A stretch of DNA of 64,000 nucleotides from Megachile rotundata (taxonomy: Eukaryota > Arthropoda > Insecta > Hymenoptera > Megachilidae). The first letter of the stretch is position 1; every line of letters begins with the position of its first letter. The stretch lies in the NCBI RefSeq assembly GCF_050947335.1, contig NW_027473318.1, positions 3,534,001 to 3,598,000 of the forward strand. Reading direction: 5' to 3'. The notes under the pieces were generated by a model, which was not told the DNA's origin, did not search any database, and was given only the letters and a program-made list of their open reading frames with translations. Below are positions 13,153 to 27,811 of this stretch, piece by piece. A program made the position numbers and the translations under genes.

Positions 13153-16100
13153 TGATTGTGATTGTATGATTGTGATTGTATGATTGTGATTGTATGATTG
13201 TGATTGTCTGATTGTGGTTGTGCGATTGTGATTGTACGATTGTGATTGTACGATTGTGATTGTATGATTGTGATTGTATGATTATGATTGTATGATTGTG
13301 ATTGCATGACTGTGACTGTATGATTGTGATTGCATGATTTTGAATGTATGATTGTGATTGTATGATTGTGATTGTATGATTGTGATTGTATGATTGTGAT
13401 TGTATGATTGTGATTGTATGATTGTGATTGTATGATTGTGATAGTATGATTGTGATTGAGTGATTGTGATTGTATGATTGTGATTGTATGATTGTATTTG
13501 GGAGATTGTATTTGGGAGATTGTATTTGGGAGATTGTAATTGTATGATTGCGATTGTATGATTGTGATTGTATGATTGCGATTGTATGATTGTGATTGTA
13601 TGATTGTGATGTATGATTGTAATTGTATGATTATGATTGTATGATTGTGACTGTATGATTGTGATTGTATGATTGTATTTGGGAGATTGTATTTGGGAGA
13701 TTGTAATTGTATGATTGCGATTGTATGATTGTGATTGTATGATTGCGATTGTATGACTGTGATTGTATGATTGTGATGTATGATTGTAATTGTATGATTG
13801 TGATGTATGATTGTAATTGTATGATTATGATTGTATGATTGTGATTGTATGATTGTGATTTTACGATTGTGATTGTATGTTTATGATTGTATTTTTGTGA
13901 TTTTATGATTGTGATTGTATGATTGTGATTGTATGATTGTGATTGTATGATTGCGATTGTATGAATGCGACTGTATGATTGTGATTGCATAATTGTGATT
14001 GTATGATTGTGATTGTATGATTGTGATTGTATGATTGTGATTGTATGATTGTGATTGTATGATTGTGATTGTATGAATGCGATTGTATGATTGTGATTGC
14101 ATAATTGTGATTGTATGATTGTGATTGTATGATTGCGATTGTATGATTGTGATTGTATGATTGTGATGTATGATTGTAATTGTATGATTATGATTGTATG
14201 ATTGTGATTGTATGATTGTCATGGTATGATTGTGATGGTATGATTGTGATTGTATGATTGCGATCGTATGATTCTGATTGTATGATTATGGTTGTATGAT
14301 TGTGATTGTATGATTGCGATTGTATGATTGTGATTGTATGTTTATGATTGTATTTTTGTGATTTTATGATTGTGATTGTATGATTGTGATTGTATGATTG
14401 TGATTGTATGATTGCGATTGTATGAATGCGATTGTATGATTGTGATTGCATAATTGTGATTGTATGATTGTGATTGTATGATTGTGATTGTATGATTGTG
14501 ATTGTATGATTGTGATTGTATGATTGTGATTGTATGAATGCGATTGTATGATTGTGATTGCATAATTGTGATTGTATGATTGTGATTGTATGATTGTGAT
14601 TGTATGTTTGCGATTGTATGATTGTGATGTTACGATTGTGATTGTATGATTGTGATTGTATGATTGTGATTGTATGAGTGTGATTGTCTGATTGTGGTTG
14701 TGCGTTTGTGATTGTACGATTGTGAATGTACGATTGTGATTGTATGATTGTGGTTGTATGAATATGATTGTATGATTGTGATTGCATGATTGTGATTGTA
14801 TGATTGTGATTGTATGATTGTGATTGTATGATTGTGATTGTATGATTGTGATTGTCTGATTGTGGTTGTGCGATTGTGATTGTATGATTGTGATTCTGTG
14901 ATTGTGATTGTATGATTGTGATTGTATGATTGTGATTGTATGCTTGTGACTGTATGTCTGTGATTGTATGATTGTGATTGTACGATTGTGATTGTATGAT
15001 TGTGATTGTATGATTGTGATTGTATGATTGTGAAAGTATGATTGTGATTCTATGATTGTGATTGTATGATTGTGATTGTATGATTGTGATTGTATGATTG
15101 TGATTGTCTGATTGTGGTTGTGCGATTGTGATTGTACGATTGTGATTGTACGATTGTGATTGTATGATTGTGATTGTATGATTGTGATAGTATGATTGTG
15201 ATTGTATTACTGTGATTGTATGACTGTGATTGTATGATTGTGATTGTATCATTGTGATTGTATGATTGTGAAAGTATGATTGTGATTCTATGATTGTGAT
15301 TGTATGATTGTGATTGTATGATTGTGATTGTCTGACTGTGTTTGTGCGATTGTGATTGTACGATTGTGATTGTACGATTGTGATTGTATGATTGTGATTG
15401 TATGATTATGATTGTATGATTGTGATTGCATGATTGTGACTGTATGATTGTATTTGGGAGATTGTATTTGGGAGATTGTATTTGGGAGATTGTAATTGTA
15501 TGATTGCTATTGTATGATTGTGATTGTATGATTGCGATTGTATGATTGTGATTGTATGATTGTGATGTATGATTTTAATTGTATGATTATGATTGTATGA
15601 TTGTGATTGTATGATTGTGATGGTATGATTGTGATTGTATGATTGCGATCGTATGATTGTGATTGTATGATTATGATTGTATGATTGTGATTGTATGATT
15701 GCGATTGTATGATTGTGATTGTATGATTATGATTGTATTTTTGTGATTTTATGATTGTGATTGTATGATTGTGATTGTATGATTGTGATTGTATGATTGC
15801 GATTGTATGAATGCGATTGTATGATTGTGATTGCATAATTGTGATTGTATGATTGTGATTGTATGATTGTGATTGTCTGATTGTGGTTGTATGATTGTGA
15901 TTGTATGATTGAGATTGTATGATTGTGATTGTATGCTTGCGATTGTATGATTGTGATTGTATGATTGTGATTGTATGATTGTGATTGTATGATTGTGATT
16001 GTATGATTGTGATTGTATGATTGTGATTGTATGATTGTGATTGTATGATTGTGATTGTATGATTGTGATTGTATGATTGTGATTGTATGATTGTATTTGG

Positions 16101-16955
16101 GAGATTGTAATTGTATGATTGCGATTGTATGATTGTGATTGTATTATTGCGATTGTATGATTGTGATTGTATGATTGTATTTGGGAGATTGTATTTGTGC
16201 GATTGTGATTGTACGATTGTGATTGTACGATTGTGATTGTCTGATTGTGGTTGTGCGATTGTGATTGTACGATTGTGATTGTACGATTGTGATTGTATGA
16301 TTATGATTGTATGATTGTGATTGCATGATTGTGACTGTATGATTGTGATTGTATGTTTGTGATTGTATGATTGAGATTGTATGATTGTGATTGTATGATT
16401 GCGATTGTATGATTGTGATTGTATGATTGCGATTGTATGATTGTGATTGTATGATTGTGATTGTATGATTGGGATTGTATGATTGTGATTGTATGATTGT
16501 ATTTGGGAGATTGTATTTGGGAGATTGTAATTGTATGATTGCGATTGTATGATTGTGATTGTATGATTGCGATTGTATGATTGTGATTGTATGATTGTGA
16601 TTGTATGATTGGGATTGTATGATTGTGATTGTATGATTGTGACTGTATGATTGTGATTGTATGATTGTGATTGTACGATTGTGATTGTATGATTGTGATT
16701 GTATGATTGTGAAAGTATGATTGTGATTGCATGACTGTGACTGTATGATTGTGATTGCATGATTTTGAATGTATGATTGTGATTGTATGATTGTGATTGT
16801 ATGATTGTGATTGTATGATTGTGATAGTATGATTGTGATTGTATGATTGTGATTGTATGATTGTGATTGTATGATTGTATTTGGGAGATTGTATTTGGGA
16901 GATTGTAATTGTATGATTGCGATTGTATGATTGTGATTGTATGATTGCGATTGTA
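13153..16955. repeat. 3,803-bp module, second tandem copy
   Basis: Direct repeat of the preceding 3.8 kb, same orientation, differing by scattered substitutions and whole-unit gains or losses. The cluster at 13,672 has two GGG units where the first copy has three at 9855. The b-type HOR leader is at 14,215. The HOR, the GGG clusters at 15,447, 16,090, 16,174 and 16,496, and the acg/gcg runs keep the order of the first copy. Confidence 0.8.
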
Positions 16956-17420
16956 TGATTGTGATTGTATGATTGTGATTGTATGACTGTGATTGTATGA
17001 TTGTGATTGTCTGATTGTGGTTGTGCGATTGTGATTGTACGATTGTGATTGTACGATTGTGATTGTATGATTGTGATTGTATGATTATGATTGTATGATT
17101 GTGATTGCATGACTGTGACTGTATGATTGTGATTGCATGATTTTGAATGTATGATTGTGATTGTATGATTGTGATTGTATGATTGTGATTGTATGATTGT
17201 GATAGTATGATTGTGATTGTATGATTGTGATTGTATGATTGTGATTGTATGATTGTGATTGTATGATTGTATTTGGGAGATTGTATTTGGGAGATTGTAT
17301 TTGGGAGATTGTAATTGTATGATTGCGATTGTATGATTGTGATTGTATGATTGCGATTGTATGATTGTGATTGTATGATTGTGATGTATGATTGTAATTG
17401 TATGATTATGATTGTATGAT
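16956..17420. repeat. Partial third copy of the 3,803-bp module
   Basis: The attgtgattgtctg unit at 17,010 and the atgatttt variant at 17,137 lie 3,803 bp from 13,207 and 13,334. The match continues to the three-unit GGG cluster at 17,266-17,307 (13,491 in the previous copy, 28 bp shorter spacing). It is lost shortly before the HOR leader at 17,433, so the module starts a third time and is cut off. Confidence 0.7.
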
Positions 17421-17432
17421 TGTGATTGTATG

Positions 17433-18440
17433 ATTGTCATGGTATGATTGTGATGGTATGATTGTGATTGTATGATTGCGATCGTATGATTCTGATTGTA
17501 TGATTATGGTTGTATGTTTGTGATTGTATGATTGCGATTGTATGATTGTGATTGTATGTTTATGATTGTATTTTTGTGATTTTATGATTGTGATTGTATG
17601 ATTGTGATTGTATGATTGTGATTGTATGATTGTGATTGTATGATTGCGATTGTATGAATGCGATTGTATGATTGTGATTGCATAATTGTGATTGTATGAT
17701 TGTGATTGTATGATTGTGATTGTATGTTTATGATTGTATTTTTGTGATTTTATGATTGTGATTGTATGATTGTGATTGTATGATTGTGATTGTATGATTG
17801 TGAAAGTATGATTGTGATTCTATGATTGTGATTGTATGATTGTGATGTATGATTGTAATTGTATGATTATGATTGTATGATTGTGATTGTATGATTGGCA
17901 TGGTATGATTGTGATGGTATGATTGTGATTGTATGATTGCGATCGTATGATTCTGATTGTATGATTATGGTTGTATGATTGTGATTGTATGATTGCGATT
18001 GTATGATTGTGATTGTATGTTTATGATTGTATTTTTGTGATTTTATGATTGTGATTGTATGATTGTGATTGTATGATTGTGATTGTATGATTGTGATTGT
18101 ATGATTGCGATTGTATGAATGCGATTGTATGATTGTGATTGCATAATTGTGATTGTATGATTGTGATTGTATGATTGTGATTGTATGATTGTGATTGTAT
18201 GATTGTGATTGTATGATTGTGATTTTATGAATGCGATTGTACGATTGTGATTGCATAATTGTGATTGTATGATTGTGATTGTATGATTGTGATTGTATGT
18301 TTGCGATTGTATGATTGTGATGTTACGATTGTGATTGTATGATTGTGATTGTATGATTGTGATTGTATGAGTGTGATTGTCTGATTGTGGTTGTGCGTTT
18401 GTGATTGTACGATTGTGAATGTACGATTGTGATTGTATGA
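17433..18440. repeat. Two b-type HORs, 461-bp spacing
   Basis: Leaders at 17,433 (attgtcatggtatg) and 17,894 (variant attggcatggtatg, the only leader with GGC that I found) are 461 bp apart, or 32 x 14 + 13. Both carry the b-type markers attctg and attatggttg. The T-rich landmark occurs twice in the first HOR (about 17,559 and 17,727), showing a short internal duplication. Confidence 0.8.
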
Positions 18441-19766
18441 TTGTATTTGGGAGATTGTATTTGGGAGATTGTAATTGTATGATTGCGATTGTATGATTGT
18501 GATTGTATGATTGCGATTGTATGATTGTGATTGTATGATTGTATTTGGGAGATTGTATTTGTGCGATTGTGATTGTACGATTGTGATTGTACGATTGTGA
18601 TTGTCTGATTGTGGTTGTGCGATTGTGATTGTACGATTGTGATTGTACGATTGTGATTGTACGATTGTGATTGTATGATTACGATTGTATGATTGTGATT
18701 GCATGATTGTGACTGTATGATTGTGATTGTATGTTTGTGATTGTATGATTGAGATTGTATGATTGTGATTGTATGATTGCGATTGTATGATTGTGATTGT
18801 ATGATTGCGATTGTATGATTGTGATTGTATGATTGTGATTGTATGATTGGGATTGTATGATTGTGATTGTATGATTGTGACTGTATGATTGTGATTGTAT
18901 GATTGTGATTGTACGATTGTGATTGTATGATTGTGATTGTATGATTGTGAAAGTATGATTGTGATTCTATGATTGTGATTGTATGACTGTGATTGTATGA
19001 TTGTGATTGTCTGATTGTGGTTGTGCGATTGTGATTGTACGATTGTGATTGTACGATTGTGATTGTATGATTGTGATTGTATGATTATGATTGTATGATT
19101 GTGATTGCATGACTGTGACTGTATGATTGTGATTGCATGATTTTGAATGTATGATTGTGATTGTATGATTGTGATTGTATGATTGTGATAGTATGATTGT
19201 GATTGAGTGATTGTGATTGTATGATTGTGATTGTATGATTGTGATTGTATGATTGTATTTGGGAGATTGTATTTGGGAGATTGTAATTGTATGATTGCGA
19301 TTGTATGATTGTGATTGTATGATTGCGATTGTATGATTGTGATTGTATGATTGTGATGTATGATTGTAATTGTATGATTACGATTGTATGATTGTGACTG
19401 TATGATTGTGATTGTATGATTGTATTTGGGAGATTGTATTTGGGAGATTGTAATTGTATGATTGCGATTGTATGATTGTGATTGTATGATTGCGATTGTA
19501 TGATTGTGATTGTATGATTGTGATGTATGATTGTAATTGTATGATTGCGATGTATGACTGTAATTGTATGATTGTGATTGCATGATTTTGAATGTATGAT
19601 TGTGATTGTATGATTGTGATTGTATGATTGTGATTGTATGATTGTGATTGTATGATTCTGATTGTATGGTTGTGATTGTATGATTGTGATTGTATGATTG
19701 TGATAGTATGATTGTGATTGTATGATTGTGATTGTATGATTGTGATTGTATGATTGTGATTGTATG

Positions 19767-19836
19767 ATTGTATTTGGGAGATTGTATTTGGGAGATTGTA
19801 TTTGGGAGATTGTATTTGGGAGATTGTATTTGGGAG
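19767..19836. repeat. GGG-unit cluster, five attgtatttgggag units
   Basis: Five consecutive attgtatttgggag units give five GGG tracts separated by 11 nt on this strand. The cluster is followed by attgtaattgtatg and alternating gcg/gtg units, the usual downstream cassette. Confidence 0.95.
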
Positions 19837-19961
19837 ATTGTAATTGTATGATTGCGATTGTATGATTGTGATTGTATGATTGCGATTGTATGATTGTGAT
19901 TGTATGATTGTGATGTATGATTGTAATTGTATGATTATGATTGTATGATTGTGATTGTATG

Positions 19962-20464
19962 ATTGTCATGGTATGATTGTGATGGTATGATTGTGATTGT
20001 ATGATTGCGATCGTATGACTGTGATTGTATGATTATGATTGTATGATTGTGATTGTATGATTGTGATTTTACGATTGTGATTGTATGTTTATGATTGTAT
20101 TTTTGTGATTTTATGATTGTGATTGTATGATTGTGATTGTATGATTGTGATTGTATGATTGTGATTGTATGATTGTGATTGTATGATTGCGATTGTATGA
20201 ATGCGACTGTATGATTGTGATTGCATAATTGTGATTGTATGATTGTGATTGTATGATTGTGATTGTATGATTGTGATTGTATGATTGTGATTGTATGATT
20301 GTGATTGTATGAATGCGATTGTATGATTGTGATTGCATAATTGTGATTGTATGATTGTGATTGTATGATTGCGATTGTATGATTGTGATTGTATGATTGT
20401 GATGTATGATTGTAATTGTATGATTATGATTGTATGATTGTGATTGTATGATTGTCATGGTATG
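19962..20464. repeat. HOR, a-type of 489 bp then b-type leader
   Basis: Leaders at 19,962 and 20,451, spacing 489 bp (34 x 14 + 13). The first HOR is a-type (gattttacg, aatgcgactg), the second b-type (attctg, attatggttg). It is longer than its 475-bp duplicate at 21,986 by one unit. Confidence 0.85.
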
Positions 20465-21790
20465 ATTGTGATGGTATGATTGTGATTGTATGATTGCGAT
20501 CGTATGATTCTGATTGTATGATTATGGTTGTATGATTGTGATTGTATGATTGCGATTGTATGATTGTGATTGTATGATTGTGATTGTATGATTGTGATTG
20601 TATGAATGCGATTGTATGATTGTGATTGCATAATTGTGATTGTATGATTGTGATTGTATGAATGCGATTGTATGATTGTGATTGCATAATTGTGATTGTA
20701 TGATTGTGATTGTATGATTGTGATTGTATGTTTGCGATTGTATGATTGTGATGATATGATTGTGATTGTATGATTGTGATTGTATGATTGTGATTGTATG
20801 AGTGTGATTGTCTGATTGTGGTTGTGCGTTTGTGATTGTACGATTGTGAATGTACGATTGTGATTGTATGATTGTGGTTGTATGAATATGATTGTATGAT
20901 TGTGATTGCATGATTGTGATTGTATGATTGTGATTGTATGATTGTGATTGTATGATTGTGATTGTATGATTGTGATTGTCTGATTGTGGTTGTGCGATTG
21001 TGATTGTATGATTGTGATTCTGTGATTGTGATTGTATGATTGTGATTGTATGATTGTGATTGTATGCTTGTGACTGTATGTCTGTGATTGTATGATTGTG
21101 ATTGTACGATTGTGATTGTATGATTGTGATTGTATGATTGTGATTGTATGATTGTGAAAGTATGATTGTGATCCTATGATTGTGATTGTATGATTGCGAT
21201 TGTATGATTGTGATTGTATGATTGTGATGTATGATTTTAATTGTATGATTATGATTGTATGATTGTGATTGTATGATTGTGATGGTATGATTGTGATTGT
21301 ATGATTGCGATTGTATGATTGTGATTGTATGATTGTGAAAGTATGATTGTGATTGTATGATTATGATTGTATGATTGTGATTGTATGATTGTGATTGTAT
21401 GATTGTGAAAGTATGATTGTGATTGTATGATTGTGATGTATGTTTGTAATTGTATGATTATGATTGTATGATTGTGATTGTATGATTGCGATTGTATGAT
21501 TGTGATTGTATGATTGCGATTGTATGATTGTGATTGTATGATTGTGATGTATGATTGTAATTGTATGATTGCGATGTATGACTGTAATTGTATGATTGTG
21601 ATTGCATGATTTTGAATGTATGATTGTGATTGTATGATTGTGATTGTATGATTGTGATTGTATGATTGTGATTGTATGATTCTGATTGTATGGTTGTGAT
21701 TGTATGATTGTGATTGTATGATTGTGATAGTATGATTGTGATTGTATGATTGTGATTGTATGATTGTGATTGTATGATTGTGATTGTATG

Positions 21791-21860
21791 ATTGTATTTG
21801 GGAGATTGTATTTGGGAGATTGTATTTGGGAGATTGTATTTGGGAGATTGTATTTGGGAG
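21791..21860. repeat. GGG-unit cluster, five attgtatttgggag units
   Basis: Five identical units, a duplicate of 19,767-19,836 at an offset of 2,024 bp. Confidence 0.95.
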
Positions 21861-21985
21861 ATTGTAATTGTATGATTGCGATTGTATGATTGTGATTGTA
21901 TGATTGCGATTGTATGATTGTGATTGTATGATTGTGATGTATGATTGTAATTGTATGATTATGATTGTATGATTGTGATTGTATG

Positions 21986-22474
21986 ATTGTCATGGTATGA
22001 TTGTGATGGTATGATTGTGATTGTATGATTGCGATCGTATGACTGTGATTGTATGATTATGATTGTATGATTGTGATTGTATGATTGTGATTTTACGATT
22101 GTGATTGTATGTTTATGATTGTATTTTTGTGATTTTATGATTGTGATTGTATGATTGTGATTGTATGATTGTGATTGTATGATTGTGATTGTATGATTGC
22201 GATTGTATGAATGCGACTGTATGATTGTGATTGCATAATTGTGATTGTATGATTGTGATTGTATGATTGTGATTGTATGATTGTGATTGTATGATTGTGA
22301 TTGTATGATTGTGATTGTATGAATGCGATTGTATGATTGTGATTGCATAATTGTGATTGTATGATTGTGATTGTATGATTGCGATTGTATGATTGTGATT
22401 GTATGATTGTGATGTATGATTGTAATTGTATGATTATGATTGTATGATTGTGATTGTATGATTGTCATGGTATG
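21986..22474. repeat. HOR, a-type of 475 bp then b-type leader
   Basis: Leaders at 21,986 and 22,461, spacing 475 bp (33 x 14 + 13). Same a-then-b order as the copy at 19,962. Confidence 0.85.
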
Positions 22475-24134
22475 ATTGTGATGGTATGATTGTGATTGTA
22501 TGATTGCGATCGTATGATTCTGATTGTATGATTATGGTTGTATGATTGTGATTGTATGATTGCGATTGTATGATTGTGATTGTATGATTGTGATTGTATG
22601 ATTGTGATTGTATGAATGCGATTGTATGATTGTGATTGCATAATTGTGATTGTATGATTGTGATTGTATGAATGCGATTGTATGATTGTGATTGCATAAT
22701 TGTGATTGTATGATTGTGATTGTATGATTGTGATTGTATGTTTGCGATTGTATGATTGTGATGATATGATTGTGATTGTATGATTGTGATTGTATGATTG
22801 TGATTGTATGAGTGTGATTGTCTGATTGTGGTTGTGCGTTTGTGATTGTACGATTGTGAATGTACGATTGTGATTGTATGATTGTGGTTGTATGAATATG
22901 ATTGTATGATTGTGATTGCATGATTGTGATTGTATGATTGTGATTGTATGATTGTGATTGTATGATTGTGATTGTATGATTGTGATTGTCTGATTGTGGT
23001 TGTGCGATTGTGATTGTATGATTGTGATTCTGTGATTGTGATTGTATGATTGTGATTGTATGATTGTGATTGTATGCTTGTGACTGTATGTCTGTGATTG
23101 TATGATTGTGATTGTACGATTGTGATTGTATGATTGTGATTGTATGATTGTGATTGTATGATTGTGAAAGTATGATTGTGATCCTATGATTGTGATTGTA
23201 TGATTGCGATTGTATGATTGTGATTGTATGATTGTGATGTATGATTTTAATTGTATGATTATGATTGTATGATTGTGATTGTATGATTGTGATGGTATGA
23301 TTGTGATTGTATGATTGCGATTGTATGATTGTGATTGTATGATTGTGAAAGTATGATTGTGATTGTATGATTATGATTGTATGATTGTGATTGTATGATT
23401 GTGATTGTATGATTGTGAAAGTATGATTGTGATTGTATGATTGTGATGTATGTTTGTAATTGTATGATTATGATTGTATGATTGTGATTGTATGATTGCG
23501 ATTGTATGATTGTGATTGTATGATTGCGATTGTATGATTGTGATTGTATGATTGTGATGTATGATTGTAATTGTATGATTACGATTGTATGATTGTGACT
23601 GTATGATTGTGATTGTATGATTGTATTTGGGAGATTGTATTTGGGAGATTGTATTTGGGAGATTGTAATTGTATGATTGCGATTGTATGATTGTGATTGT
23701 ATGATTGCGATTGTATGATTGTGATTGTATGATTGTGATGTATGATTGTAATTGTATGATTGCGATGTATGACTGTAATTGTATGATTGTGATTGCATGA
23801 TTTTGAATGTATGATTGTGATTGTATGATTGTGATTGTATGATTGTGATTGTATGATTCTGATTGTATGGTTGTGATTGTATGATTGTGATTGTATGATT
23901 GTGATAGTATGATTGTGATTGTATGATTGTGATTGTATGATTGTGATTGTATGATTGTGATTGTATGATTGTATTTGGGAGATTGTATTTGGGAGATTGT
24001 ATTTGGGAGATTGTAATTGTATGATTGCGATTGTATGATTGTGATTGTATGATTGCGATTGTATGATTGTGATTGTATGATTGTGATGTATGATTGTAAT
24101 TGTATGATTATGATTGTATGATTGTGATTGTATG

Positions 24135-26789
24135 ATTGTCATGGTATGATTGTGATGGTATGATTGTGATTGTATGATTGCGATCGTATGACTGTGATTG
24201 TATGATTATGATTGTATGATTGTGATTGTATGATTGTGATTTTACGATTGTGATTGTATGTTTATGATTGTATTTTTGTGATTTTATGATTGTGATTGTA
24301 TGATTGTGATTGTATGATTGTGATTGTATGATTGCGATTGTATGAATGCGACTGTATGATTGTGATTGCATAATTGTGATTGTATGATTGTGATTGTATG
24401 ATTGTGATTGTATGATTGTGATTGTATGATTGTGATTGTATGATTGTGATTGTATGAATGCGATTGTATGATTGTGATTGCATAATTGTGATTGTATGAT
24501 TGTGATTGTATGATTGCGATTGTATGATTGTGATTGTATGATTGTGATGTATGATTGTAATTGTATGATTATGATTGTATGATTGTGATTGTATGATTGT
24601 CATGGTATGATTGTGATGGTATGATTGTGATTGTATGATTGCGATCGTATGATTCCGATTGTATGATTATGGTTGTATGATTGTGATTGTATGATTGCGA
24701 TTGTATGATTGTGATTGTATGTTTATGATTGTATTTTTGTGATTTTATGATTGTGATTGTATGATTGTGATTGTATGATTGTGATTGTATGATTGCGATT
24801 GTATGAATGCGATTGTATGATTGTGATTGCATAATTGTGATTGTATGATTGTGATTGTATGATTGTGATTGTATGATTGTGATTGTATGATTGTGATTGT
24901 ATGATTGTGATTGTATGATTGTAATTGTATGATTGCGATTGTATGATTGTGATTGTATGATTGCGATTGTATGATTGTGATTGTATGATTGTGATGTATG
25001 ATTGTAATTGTATGATTATGATTGTATGATTGTGATTGTATGATTGTCATGGTATGATTGTGATGGTATGATTGTGATTGTATGATTGCAATCGTATGAC
25101 TGTGATTGTATGATTATGATTGTATGACTGTGATTGTATGATTGTGATTTTACGATTGTGATTGTATGTTTATGATTGTATTTTTGTGATTTTATGATTG
25201 TGATTGTATGATTGTGATTGTATGATTGTGATTGTATGATTGTGATTGTATGATTGTGATTGTATGATTGCGATTGTATGAATGCGACTGTATGATTGTG
25301 ATTGCATAATTGTGATTGTATGATTGTGATTGTATGATTGTGATTGTACGATTGTGATTGTATGATTGTGATTGTATGATTGTGAAAGTATGATTGTGAT
25401 TCTATGATTGTGATTGTATGACTGTGATTGTATGATTGTGATTGTCTGATTGTGGTTGTGCGATTGTGATTGTACGATTGTGATTGTACGATTGTGATTG
25501 TATGATTGTGATTGTATGATTATGATTGTATGATTGTGATTGCATTACTGTGACTGTATGATTGTGATTGCATGATTTTGAATGTATGATTGTGATTGTA
25601 TGATTGTGATTGTATGATTGTGATTGTATGATTGTGATAGTATGATTGTGATTGTATGATTGTGATTGTATGATTGTGATTGTATGATTGTGATTGTATG
25701 ATTGTATTTGGGAGATTGTATTTGGGAGATTGTATTTGGGAGATTGTAATTGTATGATTGCGATTGTATGATTGTGATTGTATGATTGCGATTGTATGAT
25801 TGTGATTGTATGATTGTGATGTATGATTGTAATTGTATGATTATGATTGTATGATTGTGATTGTATGATTGTCATGGTATGATTGTGATGGTATGATTGT
25901 GATTGTATGATTGCGATCGTATGATTGTGATTGTATGATTATGATTGTATGATTGTGATTGTATGATTGTGATTTTACGATTGTGATTGTATGTTTATGA
26001 TTGTATTTTTGTGATTTTATGATTGTGATTGTATGATTGTGATTGTATGATTGTGAATGTATGATTGCGATTGTATGAATGCGACTGTATGATTGTGATT
26101 GCATAATTGTGATTGTATGATTGTGATTGTATGATTGTGATTGTATGATTGTGATTGTATGATTGTGATTGTATGAATGCGATTGTATGATTGTGATTGC
26201 ATAATTGTGATTGTATGATTGTGATTGTATGATTGCGATTGTATGATTGTGATTGTATGATTGTGATGTATGATTGTAATTGTATGATTATGATTGTATG
26301 ATTGTGATTGTATGATTGTCATGGTATGATTGTGATGGTATGATTGTGATTGTATGATTGCGATCGTATGATTCTGATTGTATGATTATGGTTGTATGTT
26401 TGTGATTGTATGATTGCGATTGTATGATTGTGATTGTATGTTTATGATTGTATTTTTGTGATTTTATGATTGTGATTGTATGATTGTGATTGTATGATTG
26501 TGATTGTATGATTGTGATTGTATGATTGCGATTGTATGAATGCGATTGTATGATTGTGATTGCATAATTGTGATTGTATGATTGTGATTGTATGATTGTG
26601 ATTGTATGTTTATGATTGTATTTTTGTGATTTTATGATTGTGATTGTATGATTGTGATTGTATGATTGTGATTGTATGATTGTGAAAGTATGATTGTGAT
26701 TCTATGATTGTGATTGTATGATTGTGATGTATGATTGTAATTGTATGATTATGATTGTATGATTGTGATTGTATGATTGTCATGGTATG
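24135..26789. repeat. HOR run: a, b, a', spacer, a, b, b
   Basis: Leaders at 24,135, 24,596, 25,043, 25,868, 26,315 and 26,776; spacings 461, 447, 825, 447 and 461 bp. Types in order are a, b, a' (with attgcaatcg in place of attgcgatcg), a, b, b. The 825-bp interval contains a three-unit GGG cluster at 25,701. Every short spacing is 14n + 13, so each HOR holds one 13-bp unit. Confidence 0.85.
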
Positions 26790-27811
26790 ATTGTGATGGT
26801 ATGATTGTGATTGTATGATTGCGATCGTATGATTCTGATTGTATGATTATGGTTGTATGATTGTGATTGTATGATTGCGATTGTATGATTGTGATTGTAT
26901 GTTTATGATTGTATTTTTGTGAAAGTATGATTGTGATTCTATGATTGTGATTGTATGATTGTGATTGTATGAATGCGATTGTATGATTGTGATTGCATAA
27001 TTGTGATTGTATGATTGTGATTGTATGATTGTGATTGTATGTTTGCGATTGTATGATTGTGATGTTACGATTGTGATTGTATGATTGTGATTGTATGATT
27101 GTGATTGTATGAGTGTGATTGTCTGATTGTGGTTGTGCGTTTGTGATTGTACGATTGTGAATGTACGATTGTGATTGTATGATTGTGGTTGTATGAATAT
27201 GATTGTATGATTGTGATTGCATGATTGTGATTGTATGATTGTGATTGTATGATTGTGATTGCATGATTGTGATTGTATGATTGTGATTGTCTGATTGTGG
27301 TTGTGCGATTGTGATTGTATGATTGTGATTCTGTGATTGTGATTGTATGATTGTGATTGTATGATTGTGATTGTATGATTGTGATTGTATGCTTGTGACT
27401 GTATGTCTGTGATTGTATGATTGTGATTGTACGATTGTGATTGTATGATTGTGATTGTATGATTGTGATTGTATGATTGTGAAAGTATGATTGTGATTCT
27501 ATGATTGTGATTGTATGATTGTGATTGTATGATTGTGATTGTATGATTGTGATTGTCTGATTGTGGTTGTGCGATTGTGATTGTACGATTGTGATTGTAC
27601 GATTGTGATTGTATGATTGTGATTGTATGATTGTGATAGTATGATTGTGATTGTATGACTGTGATTGTATGACTGTGATTGTATGATTGTGATTGTATGA
27701 TTATGATTGTATGATTGTGATTGTATGATTGCGATTGTATGATTGTGATTGTATGATCATGATTGTATTTTTGTGATTTTATGATTGTGATTGTATGATT
27801 GTGATTGTATG

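Larger units (their letters stand above)
19480..21503. repeat. ~2.02-kb tandem module, first copy
   Basis: Landmarks repeat 2,024 and then 2,010 bp downstream. The five-unit GGG cluster at 19,767 pairs with 21,791, and HOR leaders at 19,962 and 20,451 pair with 21,986 and 22,461. The atccta variant at 21,171 pairs with 23,181. The step from 2,024 to 2,010 is one 14-bp unit, gained in the first HOR of this copy. Edges are approximate. Confidence 0.8.
18440..21550. repeat. Module C, first copy (also at 50.8 and 58.8 kb)
   Basis: GGG clusters at 18,440 (2 units), 18,538 (1), 19,252 (2), 19,419 (2) and 19,767 (5), then HOR leaders at 19,962 and 20,451, recur in the same order. They lie ~32,304 bp downstream (from 50,842) and ~40,340 bp downstream (from 58,780). 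The 714-bp spacing between the second and third clusters is identical in all three copies. The related segment at 28,162-28,638 has only 476 bp there, a difference of 238 bp or 17 units. Confidence 0.8.
21504..23577. repeat. ~2.02-kb tandem module, second copy
   Basis: Second copy of the 19.5-21.5 kb segment. Similarity ends near 23,578: here the sequence goes on as attacgattgtatg plus a gactg unit, whereas the first copy (near 21,568) has attgcgatgtatg plus an actg unit. The right part overlaps the start of the 7,291-bp module, so the two duplications share sequence. Confidence 0.75.

Noticed and set aside
24135..24148. ATG/TGA overlap created on the minus strand by attgtcatggtatg, resembling translational coupling
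   Set aside because: The complement of tcat gives overlapping ATG and TGA at every HOR leader. It is a by-product of one substitution copied 44 times, with no ribosome-binding context and no genes on either side.
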